The notes under the pieces were generated by a model. The model was not told the DNA's origin and searched no databases. It saw only the letters and a program-made list of their open reading frames with translations. From NCBI RefSeq assembly GCF_004349235.1, contig NZ_SMKY01000025.1:1-56122 (forward strand): a stretch of DNA of 56,122 nt. The letters run 5' to 3'. Positions 7,635 to 16,659 of the stretch are shown piece by piece (the first letter of the stretch is position 1; each line of letters opens with the position of its first letter). The position numbers and the translations under genes are program-made. Source of the stretch: Actinomadura darangshiensis (GTDB taxonomy: Bacteria; Actinomycetota; Actinomycetes; Streptosporangiales; Streptosporangiaceae).

Positions 7635-8810
7635 ATGTCCCGTCCGACCAGCGACGTGCGAGCATTCGAAGCCCACGCCACCGCCGCCGACCTCGACGAT
7701 CTGCGTGCGCGACTGGCCGCGGCGCGGCTACCGGAGGCCGAGACGGTCCATCGCGCCGCGCCCGACCCCCGCCGATGGGAACAGGGCGTCCCTCTCGCCG
7801 ACCTCGTCGGGCTCGTGGACTACTGGCGCACCGGGTACGACTGGCGGTCGTTCGAAGAGCGCCTCAACCGCATCGGCCAGTTCCGCACGACCATTGATGG
7901 TCTGGGAATCCACTTCCTGCACCGCCGGTCCGCGCGCGCAGATGCCACTCCTCTGATCCTGACGCACGGCTGGCCGGGCAGCATCGCCGAGTTCATCGAT
8001 GTAGTGGACGAGCTGGCAGATCCGAAAGATGCGGCCACGCCGGCGTTCCACGTCGTGGTCCCATCGCTACCGGGATTCGGTTACAGCGACAAACCGGCCA
8101 CCACCGGGTGGGGCACCGAAAAGATCGCGGCCGCATGGGTGGAACTGATGGGAAGGCTCGGCTACAGCAAGTTCGCAGCCCACGGCGGCGACTTCGGAGG
8201 TGTGATCACCACGATTCTCGGCGGCAGGTTCCCGGCGCACGTTCTCGGCATCCACACAACGTTCGCGGAGGGACCGCCCGGGTTGACAACGGACGGGCTG
8301 ACGGCGGTCGAGCGCGAATGGACCGAGGAGACCCGCGATTTCTGGCGCCACCGCGCGGCGTACGCGAAGCAGCAGGCGACCCGGCCGCAGACCATCGGCT
8401 ACTCGCTCGTCGACTCACCGGTCGGGCTTCTCGCCTGGATCCTCGACAAGTTCGCCGAGTGGACGGACACCGAAGACAGCCCGTTCGAGACGATTTCCAG
8501 AGACCGAGTCCTTGACGACGTCACCCTGTACTGGCTGACGCGGACCGGCGCGTCAGCGGCCCGCATCTACTACGAAAGCCACAACTCGCTCGACCCCGAA
8601 CTGCGGGTCGACGTCCCGTCAGCGATCACCATGTATCCGCGCGACCTCGAGAACAAGTGTCCGCGCCCCTGGGCACAGGAGCGGTACCGACAGATCGTCC
8701 GATGGAGCTCCCCCGAAACCGGCGGACATTTCCCCTCGCTGGAGGTTCCGGAGTATTTCGTCAAGGACCTGCAAGACGGCCTCGCAGCGGTACTGGCCGC
8801 CAATCGCTGA
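7635..8810 (+). CDS. Epoxide hydrolase (EHN N-terminal domain, alpha/beta-hydrolase fold)
   Basis: The protein has 391 residues. The N-terminal EHN domain (DLDDLRARLAAARLPEAE, W and Y-rich segment to about residue 75) is followed by the hydrolase core: oxyanion motif HGWPGS (111-116), nucleophile Asp186 in GGDFGG and a C-terminal His in TGGHFPSLE. These match microsomal-type and juvenile-hormone-type epoxide hydrolases, which open epoxides to diols through an alkyl-enzyme ester. A strong AGGAGG lies 4 nt before ATG 7635. It probably serves detoxification or catabolism under the divergent CGNR regulator. Confidence 0.9.
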   Translation: MSRPTSDVRAFEAHATAADLDDLRARLAAARLPEAETVHRAAPDPRRWEQGVPLADLVGLVDYWRTGYDWRSFEERLNRIGQFRTTIDGLGIHFLHRRSARADATPLILTHGWPGSIAEFIDVVDELADPKDAATPAFHVVVPSLPGFGYSDKPATTGWGTEKIAAAWVELMGRLGYSKFAAHGGDFGGVITTILGGRFPAHVLGIHTTFAEGPPGLTTDGLTAVEREWTEETRDFWRHRAAYAKQQATRPQTIGYSLVDSPVGLLAWILDKFAEWTDTEDSPFETISRDRVLDDVTLYWLTRTGASAARIYYESHNSLDPELRVDVPSAITMYPRDLENKCPRPWAQERYRQIVRWSSPETGGHFPSLEVPEYFVKDLQDGLAAVLAANR

Positions 8811-8872
8811 ACGCGGCCGGGTGCCAGGACTCGATCGGCCGCCGAGCCCCGTAAGCAGATCACTCGGGTGGA

Positions 8873-8911
8873 CGGCTCCCGCGAGCGCCATCCGGCCTCA
8901 TGAGGGAGCCG
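8873..8911. terminator. Possible hairpin between convergent genes
   Basis: CGGCTCCC (8873-8880) and GGGAGCCG (8904-8911) form an 8-bp stem with a 23-nt loop between the ends of the epoxide hydrolase and coiled-coil genes. No T-run follows, so it is only a weak terminator candidate. Confidence 0.3.
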
Positions 8912-8912
8912 C

Positions 8913-10163
8913 TTACCGGCCGTTTCGATCCTCCTCACCGGCCGGACCGTCGCCGCCCTGGGTGTGCGGGTCGTCGGAGGCGGCAGGATTTCCTTGCGGG
9001 GTCGAGGCTTCGGCTCGGGCGGCGCGTTCGCGTTGCGCCGCCGCGTCGGCGCGGGCGGCCGCCAGGTCGGTTTCGAGTCGGCCGCAGAGCGCCTCACGAG
9101 AGGCGAGAGCGGTCTGTGCGGCGGCGAGCTGCTGGGCCGCCCGTTCGGCGGCGGCCTGGAGGGCTTGCTGCCGCTGTTCTACGACCTCGGCGCGGGCGGC
9201 GGCTTCGCGCCCGTGCCGTACGGCCTCGTCGCGTGCGTGCTCGGCGGCCTCGGCTCTGGTCTGCTGGGCGCGTGTCTCGCCGTGGGCGACGGCCAGAGCC
9301 TCCCGCGCGGCCGCGAGTGCTCCCGTGCTGTTCGCCAGTTCTTTCTGGACGGCCTGCGACTGCTCACTTTGGACGCGGGCGGTGGCCTCGAACCGGGCTC
9401 TTTCCTGCTCGTGAGCGTGGCGGGTGTCGCGGAGCTCGGCCGTCTTGGCGTCGCGGACCGTCTCGGCGGCGGTCTGGGCCTCACGGGCGGCGTCGCGGGC
9501 GTTCTGGTGTGCGGTGATGGCCTCGGTGGTGTCGGCGCGGACCTGTTCCAGGGCCGCGCGGTCGCGGGCCGCGGCCTGCTCGGCCGCCCGCTGGGCATTG
9601 CGGGCCTCCTCTGCGGCGGTGACCGCGTTCTGACGCGCCGTGTCGGCGGCGAGGGCGCGGGCTTCGGCGTCGGCTTCGGCCTGTGCGGCCGCCGTCGCCT
9701 CGGCCTCGGCCCGCCGGACCCGCGACAGCGCCCCCTCCTGTGCTTTGGCGAGGAAGTCCTGCAGCGCGGTCAACTGATCCTGCAGGGCACCGATGGCCGA
9801 CGGCACCCGCTGGGCGAGCGCCTCGGCCTGGAGGAGCGGTTCGTCGACCGCCGCGGCGTCCACGGCGCGCCGGTCCCGGCTGGCCTGATCGGCGTGCGCC
9901 TTGCTGCAGTACTTGGCGGGCCGGCCGCGGCCGCGCACCGCGAGCGGCTCGGTGCAGCCGGCCAGGGCGCACTCCCCCGCAGCTGCCGACGCTGACGTCT
10001 CACCCGCGGCCTCTGCGGCCATGCCCGATGACGTCGGCGAGGGCACAGACGGGGCCCCGCTCGTCTCGTCGGCCGGCGGGGTGACCGCCGCGGTGCTCGC
10101 GGACTCGCCGGCGGCGCCGTCCTCGCTGCTCGTCTCGTTGCTCACTCGCCTCACCATAGCCAT
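8913..10163 (-). CDS. Long coiled-coil protein with a small zinc-finger motif, KfrA-like in build
   Basis: The product has 416 residues. The N-terminus (about 1-60) is low complexity, rich in Ala, Ser, Thr and Pro. Residues 65-90 hold C65-x4-C70 and YC86SKAH90, a C-C-C-H finger of the kind seen in plasmid and integrative-element proteins. From about 110 to 395 it is an almost unbroken Ala/Glu/Arg/Gln heptad region, i.e. a long coiled coil, ending in a disordered tail. This resembles KfrA-like plasmid proteins that combine a DNA-binding head with a coiled coil, but no winged-helix head is evident, so function is open. It faces a tyrosine recombinase across a palindrome-rich region. A GTG at 10142 is an alternative start. 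Confidence 0.75.
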   Translation of the reverse strand: MAMVRRVSNETSSEDGAAGESASTAAVTPPADETSGAPSVPSPTSSGMAAEAAGETSASAAAGECALAGCTEPLAVRGRGRPAKYCSKAHADQASRDRRAVDAAAVDEPLLQAEALAQRVPSAIGALQDQLTALQDFLAKAQEGALSRVRRAEAEATAAAQAEADAEARALAADTARQNAVTAAEEARNAQRAAEQAAARDRAALEQVRADTTEAITAHQNARDAAREAQTAAETVRDAKTAELRDTRHAHEQERARFEATARVQSEQSQAVQKELANSTGALAAAREALAVAHGETRAQQTRAEAAEHARDEAVRHGREAAARAEVVEQRQQALQAAAERAAQQLAAAQTALASREALCGRLETDLAAARADAAAQRERAARAEASTPQGNPAASDDPHTQGGDGPAGEEDRNGR

Positions 10164-10487
10164 CTTTTCGCTGCACGCTTCGCTTAATGATTAACGCGAC
10201 ACGCAGAACGTGTAATACGTCCATCGTTGAGGCTCCGGGATAATGACGGTTATCCTGGTGTGCATGATCAACAGCGGCGATCGGCGGGCGAGCGACCTTG
10301 CACGCGGCACCTGCCGGGCATGCGGCGATGTGAGGGCCGGAGAAGGCGCGTCCGATGGCGGCGCTCCACACGCTCCGGCTCGGCGGTCGGCGGACGTGTC
10401 GGCGGCAGCGGATCAGAAGGCCGAATCCGCTGGTGGCGGCGTTATTGCACCGGGTGTCCGAACGCCGGGTGCGCGGGGTGTGCGGGC
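10164..10487. promoter_or_regulatory. Palindrome-rich divergent region between coiled-coil gene and recombinase
   Basis: This 324-nt stretch holds no convincing gene. Close to the coiled-coil start lie four dyads within 72 bp: TTAATGATTAA (10184-10194), ACACG-N5-CGTGT (10199-10213), ACGT-N5-ACGT (10208-10220) and GGATAA-N6-TTATCC (10238-10255). The block is clearly AT-richer than its surroundings, and the rest up to the recombinase start is GC-rich without clear signals. It may hold the two promoters, operators for the coiled-coil protein, or recombinase binding sites. Confidence 0.55.
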
Positions 10488-11705
10488 ATGACCGTGCAAC
10501 CGCGGCCCGCTCCGGAGGCCCCACTGGAAGCCGTGGTGCTGCTGCCCGCGGAGCCGACACCACCGGCGCCGACACCACCGGCGACACCCCCGGTGGCGGC
10601 ACCCGTCACGACACTGGGGGCTCAAGGGCTGTCGCCGGATCCGATCGGACAGGCCGTCACGCTGCTGCCCGCACTGCCGCCCGACGACCCGGGTGACCGT
10701 TACGGTCCGCGGTTGCTCACCGCCGCCTGGCTGCGCAGCCAGAGCAGTGACGCCACCCGCCGCGCCTACTACCGCGACCTCGCCGGCTGGCTGGACTACT
10801 GCGCACGCACCGGGCTGGACCCGCGGGCGGCGCGTCGTGCGGACATCGACGACTGGTCGGCGTCCATGACCGTCGACGTCGGTGCCCGGTCACGCCCGCC
10901 GAGCGCCGCGACACGGGCGCGGCGGCTGGCGGCCGTATCGTCCTGGTACACCTACCTGCAGTCCAACGACGCCACCGATCGCAACCCGACGCTGCTGGTC
11001 AAGCGGCCGACCAGCGCGCAGATCGCCGCGTCGGCGCACAAGGCGCCCACCCTCAGCGTCGCCGAGACGGCACTGCTGCTCGATACCGCGGAAGGCCGGG
11101 CCGTCGACCTGGGCACCGAAGCGGCCTGGCGCGACGCGGCCGTGATCGCCCTGCTGTTCTACACCGCGCTGCGCGTGTCGGCGTTCACCGGCGCGGACCT
11201 GGAAGACCTGAGCGCCGAGGCCGGGTACCGGGTGCTGTGGCACGGCACCAAGGGCAAGGGGCCCGACGGCCGCGACTACGTCCGTCTCGACGGTGAGCTC
11301 TGCCGCGTCCTGGACGCCTACCTCGCGGTCCGCGCCGAGCGCCACCCGGACCGCGCCACTCCACCCGGACCGCTTCTGGTGACCGCCCCGCACCCCTACG
11401 ACCCGACCAAACCCGGCGACAAGAGCCTCACCCAGCGCGACGTCACCAACATCCTGCGCCGGCAGGCGGAACGGGCCGGGCTGCCCGCCGCCCCCCGGCT
11501 GAGCCCGCACAGCGGCCGCCGGACCGTTATCACCACCCTGCTCGGCAACGACGTCCCGCTCGCCAAGGTGCAGGACCTGGCCGGTCACGCCGACCCCCGC
11601 ACCACCCGCGGCTACGACGACACCAACCACAAGCTCGCCTCCTCCCCCGTCACCGACCTCACCCGCATCCTCGCCAGGCACCGCACCACCGACCGCAACC
11701 AATGA
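10488..11705 (+). CDS. Tyrosine recombinase (XerC/XerD-like site-specific integrase)
   Basis: The protein has 405 residues from ATG 10488. A Pro-rich stretch (about 28-45) precedes the SAM-like core-binding domain (residues about 75-165) and the catalytic domain (185-390). Active-site residues are visible: Arg229 in TALRVS, Lys in GTKGKG (255-257), His341-x2-Arg344 in SPHSGRR, His367 in LAGHADPRTT and the nucleophile Tyr376. It is therefore probably active. An upstream open frame to 10227 exists but looks non-coding. With the facing coiled-coil gene it forms a two-gene unit of plasmid or integrative-element character; no other mobile genes are nearby. Confidence 0.9.
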   Translation: MTVQPRPAPEAPLEAVVLLPAEPTPPAPTPPATPPVAAPVTTLGAQGLSPDPIGQAVTLLPALPPDDPGDRYGPRLLTAAWLRSQSSDATRRAYYRDLAGWLDYCARTGLDPRAARRADIDDWSASMTVDVGARSRPPSAATRARRLAAVSSWYTYLQSNDATDRNPTLLVKRPTSAQIAASAHKAPTLSVAETALLLDTAEGRAVDLGTEAAWRDAAVIALLFYTALRVSAFTGADLEDLSAEAGYRVLWHGTKGKGPDGRDYVRLDGELCRVLDAYLAVRAERHPDRATPPGPLLVTAPHPYDPTKPGDKSLTQRDVTNILRRQAERAGLPAAPRLSPHSGRRTVITTLLGNDVPLAKVQDLAGHADPRTTRGYDDTNHKLASSPVTDLTRILARHRTTDRNQ

Positions 11706-11713
11706 TCATTGGT
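11698..11713. repeat. 16-bp perfect palindrome over the recombinase stop codon
   Basis: ACCAATGATCATTGGT is fully self-complementary and includes the TGA stop (11703-11705) of the recombinase gene. It is AT-richer than its surroundings. It could be a recombination site used by the enzyme, an operator or chance; it lacks the form of an intrinsic terminator. Confidence 0.5.
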
Positions 11714-11875
11714 CCGCCCTGACCGGTGGTCTGTCACCTGGCCGGGTTCAGGCCCGTCAGGACGACGCGGTGGGCCGCCGCACGCCGGGTGTGCCCAGAT
11801 CTCCACCGCCATGGACGGCGGCGGGCGGGAGGCCGAAGCGGCGATCGCCTCAGACGGCCGGGTAAGAAGGTGCGG

Positions 11876-12943
11876 TCAGGCGCCTTGCTCGGTGTCTCCG
11901 ACGAGGACGCTCTTTCGGGGTTGCGGCGCATCGACCGGATCGTGGGACCTGGTGCGGAACAGCGACGCGAGGCCGCCCGGGAGGAACAGGATCACCAGGA
12001 CGAAGACGGTGCCGAGAATGAAGTTGGGTTGGCTCAGGGGCGCGCGGATGACGTGCGGCAGAGCGCTCACCGCGCCCGAGTCGGAGACCGCGGTGAGCCT
12101 CTCGTTCAGGTAGGTGTAGACGAAACCGCCCACCACGGCGCCCCAGATCACTCCGCGGCCGCCCAGCACGACCATCAGGACGAGCGACAGGGAGTAGCCC
12201 AGGACCACGATGCTCGGGTTGGCGCCGCCCATCACGATGGAGTAGACGGCCCCGCATGCGCCCGCGAGCGTGCAGGCGATGGTGCCCGAGGCCAGTTGGC
12301 TCGCGTAGACGTTGTAGCCGAGTACGCCGGTCCTGAGCGGGTTCTCGCGTATCGCCTGCCAGACATGGCCCGCCTCGGTGCGGACGGCGAAGCCCACCAG
12401 CGCGTACACCGCGACGAGCAGGGCCAGCGCGAGCCAGTAGGTGTTGCGCGTGTTCACGATGCCGACGAACGGGGCGGGCAGGACGTCGAGCCCATAGGTG
12501 ACGCCGACCTCCCCGCCGCTGCGGAGGAAGCCGCGCTCGACCGCGATCGAGAGCGCCTGGGCCAGGGCGAGCGTGGCCATGCTGAATCCGATCCCGGTGA
12601 GCCGGAGCGATGCGGCGTTGCCGACCAGGGCGACCGTGAACGTGAGCAGCATGGCGAGGGGCAGGCCGAGTGTGAACCCGAGGCCGCCGATGTTGCTGAG
12701 GATCACCGTGGAGTAGCAGCCGAATCCGAAGTACAGCGCGTGCCCGAAGGACAGCAGGCCGGTGTAGCCGAACATCAGGTCGAGGGTGATCGCGGTCGCG
12801 GCCGCCACGAACATCAGCGCGAGCAGTTGCAGGCTGCCGGTGCTGTTGACCGCCCCCGGCAGCAGTCCGCCGACGCTCAGGTCGCTGTACGGCGCCAGGG
12901 CCAGCAGTACGACGACCGCCGCCGGCGCGAGTGTCCGAACCAT
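11876..12943 (-). CDS. livM: Branched-chain amino acid-type ABC transporter permease, LivM family
   Basis: The protein has 355 residues, with about ten hydrophobic segments and the LivM permease pattern (ITLDLMFGYTGLLSFGHALYFGFG, then RLTGIGFSMATLALAQ and the ARENPLRTGVLGYN-type loop as IRENPLRTGVLGYNV). It forms the inner-membrane channel with LivH. It is the last gene of the importer operon: ATG 12943 lies 2 nt after the livH stop. LivM-type systems import branched-chain amino acids, urea, amides or aromatic acids; the catabolic neighbours suggest an acid substrate here, by inference. A 170-nt gap separates it from the convergent recombinase. Confidence 0.9.
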   Translation of the reverse strand: MVRTLAPAAVVVLLALAPYSDLSVGGLLPGAVNSTGSLQLLALMFVAAATAITLDLMFGYTGLLSFGHALYFGFGCYSTVILSNIGGLGFTLGLPLAMLLTFTVALVGNAASLRLTGIGFSMATLALAQALSIAVERGFLRSGGEVGVTYGLDVLPAPFVGIVNTRNTYWLALALLVAVYALVGFAVRTEAGHVWQAIRENPLRTGVLGYNVYASQLASGTIACTLAGACGAVYSIVMGGANPSIVVLGYSLSLVLMVVLGGRGVIWGAVVGGFVYTYLNERLTAVSDSGAVSALPHVIRAPLSQPNFILGTVFVLVILFLPGGLASLFRTRSHDPVDAPQPRKSVLVGDTEQGA

Positions 12944-12945
12944 CG

Positions 12946-13833
12946 TTACACCAGCCGATCCTTCTGGCCCAGGAGCCCCTGGGGCCGCACCAACAGGGTC
13001 ACTACCAGCAGCGCCACGACGAGGATGTCGCCGACCCCGTTCTGGACGTAGTAATTGGCCAGCGACTGGGCGAGCCCGAGGACGACCGCGGCGATCAGCG
13101 CGCCCTGGACGGACCCGAGCCCGCCGATGATCAGCACGATGAAGGCGAAGATCAGCATCTGGTCGCCGAGGTACGGCGAGACGCCGCCGTAGTAGGAGCC
13201 GGCCAGCGCGCCGCCGAGTCCGGCGAGCATCCCGCCGGCGGTGAAGACCGCCGTGAACGATCGCTTGACGTCGATGCCGAGCGCCGCCACCATCTCCGCG
13301 TTCTCGACCCCGGCCCGGATGACGAGGCCGGCGCGGGTGCGCGACAGGCACGCCTGGATGACGACCATGGTGACGGCGGCGGCCCCGATGAGCAGGAACC
13401 GGGTGTTGGGGATGGGCGCGCCAGCGACCTGCGTCGTCGAGGTGACCCAGCCCGGCTGCGGGATCATGTGCTCGTCCGGGCCCCAGATCGCCGCCAGCAG
13501 GGCGACCAGTGCGAGCCCGAGGCCGGCGGTCGCCAGGAGCTGTTCGAGCACCTTGCCCTTCAGCGGGCGGATGATGGTGAGCTCGGTGACCAGGGCGAGA
13601 ATCCCGGCGGCCACGCTGGACACCAGGACCGCGACGAGCAGGAGCCCGAGGGACGGGGCCGCCGCGTGCCGCAGCACCGTCCAGGAGGCGAAGGCCGCGA
13701 CGGTGAGGAAGGCGCCGTGCGCGAAGCTCAGGACCCGCATGAGTCCGAAGATCAGCGACAGGCCGCTGGCCAGCAGGAAGTACAGGGCGCCCAGCCCCAG
13801 GCCGGAGAGCGCGATGAGGGTGAAGGTGTCCAC
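12946..13833 (-). CDS. livH: Branched-chain amino acid-type ABC transporter permease, LivH family
   Basis: The protein has 295 residues. It is hydrophobic with about eight membrane segments and the LivH signature regions: ASGLSLIFGLMRVLSFAHGAF near the N-terminus, AALGIDVKRSFTAVFTAGGMLAGLGGALAG in the middle and IVLIIGGLGSVQGALIAAVVLG near the C-terminus. It pairs with LivM in the membrane. The gene lies between livF (13 nt) and livM (2 nt), so all three are one transcript. Confidence 0.9.
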   Translation of the reverse strand: MDTFTLIALSGLGLGALYFLLASGLSLIFGLMRVLSFAHGAFLTVAAFASWTVLRHAAAPSLGLLLVAVLVSSVAAGILALVTELTIIRPLKGKVLEQLLATAGLGLALVALLAAIWGPDEHMIPQPGWVTSTTQVAGAPIPNTRFLLIGAAAVTMVVIQACLSRTRAGLVIRAGVENAEMVAALGIDVKRSFTAVFTAGGMLAGLGGALAGSYYGGVSPYLGDQMLIFAFIVLIIGGLGSVQGALIAAVVLGLAQSLANYYVQNGVGDILVVALLVVTLLVRPQGLLGQKDRLV

Positions 13834-13846
13834 GGCCGCTTTCCCT

Positions 13847-14596
13847 TCAGGACTCGCCGACGCCGAGGTGGCGGCGCATGGATGCTTCGTCCGCCAGGAT
13901 CTCGGCGGCGGGTCCCCGGGTGGCCACCCTGCCCTCGGACAGCACGACGACCGTGTCGGACAGGCGCCGGGCCGCGGCGAGGCTCTGCTCGACCAGGAGG
14001 ATGCTCGCGGACGAGGCCACGCGGGCGAGGGTGTCCACGACCTCGCGGACCAGTCGGGGCGCCAGCCCTTTCGTCGGCTCGTCGATGAGCAGCAGCCGGT
14101 TCTCGTTCAGCAGTGCGCGTCCGAGGGAGAGCATCTGCTGCTGGCCTCCGGACAGGGTTCCGGCCCGCTGCCCCGCCCGGGTCTTCAGCTCCGGGAAGAG
14201 CTCGAAGACGCGGTCGTAGTCCGGCGCCGTGCCGCGCCGCTCGGCGAGGCGCAGGTTCTCGGCGATGGTGAGCCCGTGGAAGACGTCGCGGTCCTCGGGG
14301 ACGTAGCCCACCCCGAGCCGGGCGATCTCGTGGGTCTCCAGGCCGGCGAGGTCGCGGCCGTCCAGCCGGATGGCGCCGGTGCGCCGCATCAGGCCGAGGA
14401 TCGAGCGCAGCGTGGAGGTCTTGCCGACGCCGTTGCGGCCCACGATGGTCGTCACCTGCCCTGCCGTGACGTCGAAGCTGACGCCGTTCAGGATGTGCGA
14501 ACGGCCGATATAGGCATGGACGTCGGTGAGAGTCATCAGGGCATGGCCGCCCGCGGACGTGCCCTCGGCCTCGGACAGGACTCGGGACGCGTTCAC
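13847..14596 (-). CDS. livF: ABC transporter ATP-binding protein, LivF family
   Basis: The protein has 249 residues from GTG 14596, which overlaps the livG stop (GTGA). Walker A GRNGVGKTS is at 53-61, then VPEDRDVFHGLTIAENL, signature LSGGQQQM, Walker B LLLIDEPTKGLAP and switch-region LVEQSL. The VPEDR and EPTKGLAP stretches are typical LivF. The first 20 residues are unlike the family and an ATG at 14536 (MTLTDVHAY) is a possible alternative start. It drives the LivHM channel together with LivG. Confidence 0.9.
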   Translation of the reverse strand: MNASRVLSEAEGTSAGGHALMTLTDVHAYIGRSHILNGVSFDVTAGQVTTIVGRNGVGKTSTLRSILGLMRRTGAIRLDGRDLAGLETHEIARLGVGYVPEDRDVFHGLTIAENLRLAERRGTAPDYDRVFELFPELKTRAGQRAGTLSGGQQQMLSLGRALLNENRLLLIDEPTKGLAPRLVREVVDTLARVASSASILLVEQSLAAARRLSDTVVVLSEGRVATRGPAAEILADEASMRRHLGVGES

Positions 14597-15378
14597 AGCG
14601 GCTCCCCCATGTAGACGTTCTGCACCGTCTCGCTGGCGATGATCTCCTCCGGGGAGCCGCACGCGACCAGCGCTCCGTGGTGCATCACCGCGATCCGGTC
14701 GGCGAGGTCGAGCACCACGTTCATGTGGTGCTCGATCATCACGATCGTCTTGGCCTGCGTCCGGTGGACCCGTTGGACCAGGTCCACGAGGCCGCGGACG
14801 TCGTCGATGTTCACGCCGGCCATGGGCTCGTCCAGGAGGATGACCTCGCTTCCCTGGGCGAGGACGGTCGCCAGCTCCAGTTTCCGGCGGTCGCCGTGGG
14901 AGAGGGTCGACGCCGGACGCCCGGCGAGCCGGTCCAGGCCGACGAGCGCGAGCGCCTCGTCCGCGCGGTCCCATGCCTCGCCGCGCGCCGAGACCAGGGC
15001 GGCGTTGCCGAGGATCCCGGACCCCCGCGCCCTCGCCGCGAGCCTGGCGTTCTCCCGGACGCTCCGCCCGAGAAGCAGGTTCGATGTCTGGAAGGTGCGG
15101 CCCAGGCCCGCGCGGGCCCGGCGGTGGGGCGGCCGGCCGGTCACGTCCCTGCCCAGCAGGCTCACGGTTCCGGACGTGGCCCTGGCCGCGCCGCTGAGGA
15201 CGTTGATGAGGCTCGTCTTGCCGGCACCGTTGGGTCCGATCACGGCCATGAACTCGCCGCGGCCGACCTCGATGTCGACCGAGTCGAGGATGTGGTGGCC
15301 GTCGATCACGAGATGGAGGTCCCGGCCCGCGACCGCCGCCGTCCCGTCCGGGGACGCCTTGTCGCCGAGGAGCCGCAT
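14593..15378 (-). CDS. livG: ABC transporter ATP-binding protein, LivG family
   Basis: The protein has 261 residues. Walker A GPNGAGKTS is at 48-56. LGRTFQTSNLLLGRSVRENARLAA is the LivG Q-loop region, the signature is the LivG variant LSHGDRRKLELA, Walker B is VILLDEP, and MIEHHMNVVLDLADRI holds the switch His. ATG 15378 overlaps the stop of the binding-protein gene by one base (TGATG), indicating translational coupling. It pairs with LivF in the importer. Confidence 0.9.
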   Translation of the reverse strand: MRLLGDKASPDGTAAVAGRDLHLVIDGHHILDSVDIEVGRGEFMAVIGPNGAGKTSLINVLSGAARATSGTVSLLGRDVTGRPPHRRARAGLGRTFQTSNLLLGRSVRENARLAARARGSGILGNAALVSARGEAWDRADEALALVGLDRLAGRPASTLSHGDRRKLELATVLAQGSEVILLDEPMAGVNIDDVRGLVDLVQRVHRTQAKTIVMIEHHMNVVLDLADRIAVMHHGALVACGSPEEIIASETVQNVYMGEPL

Positions 15379-16583
15379 CACGAGATCTTTTTGGTCACCG
15401 GGGACTCGACGTCCTTCGCCGAGTAGGTCTTGACCAGTTCGAGCCGCCAGCCGGCGCCGTTCTTCACCATCGTGTAGCCGAAGATGGGCTGGAGGGGGAC
15501 GTGGTCCTCGGACCGGATGGTGACCGATCCCACCGGGGTCTGGAACGTCGCGCCCGAGAGCGCCTTGTTCACGGCGTCGACCTTCAGGCCCGCCCCGGCC
15601 TTCTCGACGGCCTTCACGGTCATCTGCGCTGCGAGGTATCCGCCCGGCTGCTCGATGTCGACCGGGGTGTCGGTGCCCTTCAGCGCGTCGAGCATCTCGG
15701 TCTCGGCCTCGGTGCGGGTGGTGCCTTCGCCGTAGTAGGTGATCAGTTCGAGTCTGGGCAGGTTCGTCCCGACGGCGGAGGCGAACTGGGCGAACTGGGG
15801 CCGCGGCGGCCCGATGGCGATGATGTGGGTGCCGGTGAACGCTCCCTGGTCGGCGAGCGCCTTGAACAGCTGGGACAGCCCGTCGCCGGCCCACCCCACG
15901 AAGATCGCGTCGGGTTTCTGGGCCAGCGCCTTGGCCACGCCCGCCGTGAAGTCCTGGGTGTCGACGGGGAGCAGCACCGATCCGATGCTGACGCCCTTCG
16001 CCGGGGCGAGCCGCTTCAGCGAGGTCACCGCGCCCTGGCCGTAGGCGTAGTCCTGGCCGAGGTACAGCAGCGACTTGTCGCCGGCCTTCGCGGCGGACTG
16101 GAGCACCGCGGTGTTGAGCTGCGGCGTCGTCGGGGAGCTGCGGAAGACGCCCGGGCCCATGCCGTCGATGTCGGCGGTGCCGGTCTGCCCGGCGATGAAG
16201 ACGGCCTTGTTCTGCATCGCCAGCTGGGCGACGGGCACGACGACGGCGGAGCTCGCCGGGCCGACGATCATCTTGGCGCCGTCGCCCAGGAGCTGCTTGG
16301 CGGCGCTGAGGCCGGTGGCGGGGTTGCTGTTGTCGTTCTTCTTCTCGACCTCGATCTTGACGCCGCCCACCGTCATCGTGCCGTGGGTCAGGACCTTGAG
16401 CCCGGCGCGGTACCCCTCCTCCCAGGAGGGGCCGAAGCTGGCCAGGGCCCCGGTGTAGGAGTTGACGAGGCCCACCTTCACCGTCTTGGAGTCCCCGCCG
16501 GCGCCGGCGCCGGAGGCACACGCGCCGACCGTGCTCATGAGGGCGGCCGCGAGCCCGGCCGCCGCAAGTTTCCTGGTTGCCAT
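15378..16583 (-). CDS. Liv-type ABC transporter substrate-binding lipoprotein
   Basis: The protein has 401 residues. The N-terminus is a lipoprotein signal (MATRKLAAAGLAAALM) with lipobox VGAC, giving Cys22. The mature part is a Periplasmic_binding_6-type (leucine-binding-protein-like) fold: KVGLVNSYTGALASFG, VGPASSAVVVPVAQLAMQNK, GQDYAYGQG and so on. It sits outside the membrane and selects the substrate. First gene of the SBP-livG-livF-livH-livM operon. A full shared dyad motif lies 77-109 nt upstream of its start. The ligand cannot be told from sequence; the neighbours point to an organic acid or aromatic compound. Confidence 0.9.
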   Translation of the reverse strand: MATRKLAAAGLAAALMSTVGACASGAGAGGDSKTVKVGLVNSYTGALASFGPSWEEGYRAGLKVLTHGTMTVGGVKIEVEKKNDNSNPATGLSAAKQLLGDGAKMIVGPASSAVVVPVAQLAMQNKAVFIAGQTGTADIDGMGPGVFRSSPTTPQLNTAVLQSAAKAGDKSLLYLGQDYAYGQGAVTSLKRLAPAKGVSIGSVLLPVDTQDFTAGVAKALAQKPDAIFVGWAGDGLSQLFKALADQGAFTGTHIIAIGPPRPQFAQFASAVGTNLPRLELITYYGEGTTRTEAETEMLDALKGTDTPVDIEQPGGYLAAQMTVKAVEKAGAGLKVDAVNKALSGATFQTPVGSVTIRSEDHVPLQPIFGYTMVKNGAGWRLELVKTYSAKDVESPVTKKIS

Positions 16584-16659
16584 CTGCTTGTCCCTGGGTA
16601 GAAGACTCCACCGAGTCGCTTCGCCGGTCGGCCCTGACCTCTGGCTTCGTGCTCAACCA

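Noticed and set aside
10227..10487. N-terminal extension of the recombinase to 10227
   Set aside because: The translated stretch is Arg/Gly-rich without similarity to the family, and it would cover the GGATAA-N6-TTATCC dyad; ATG 10488 fits better.
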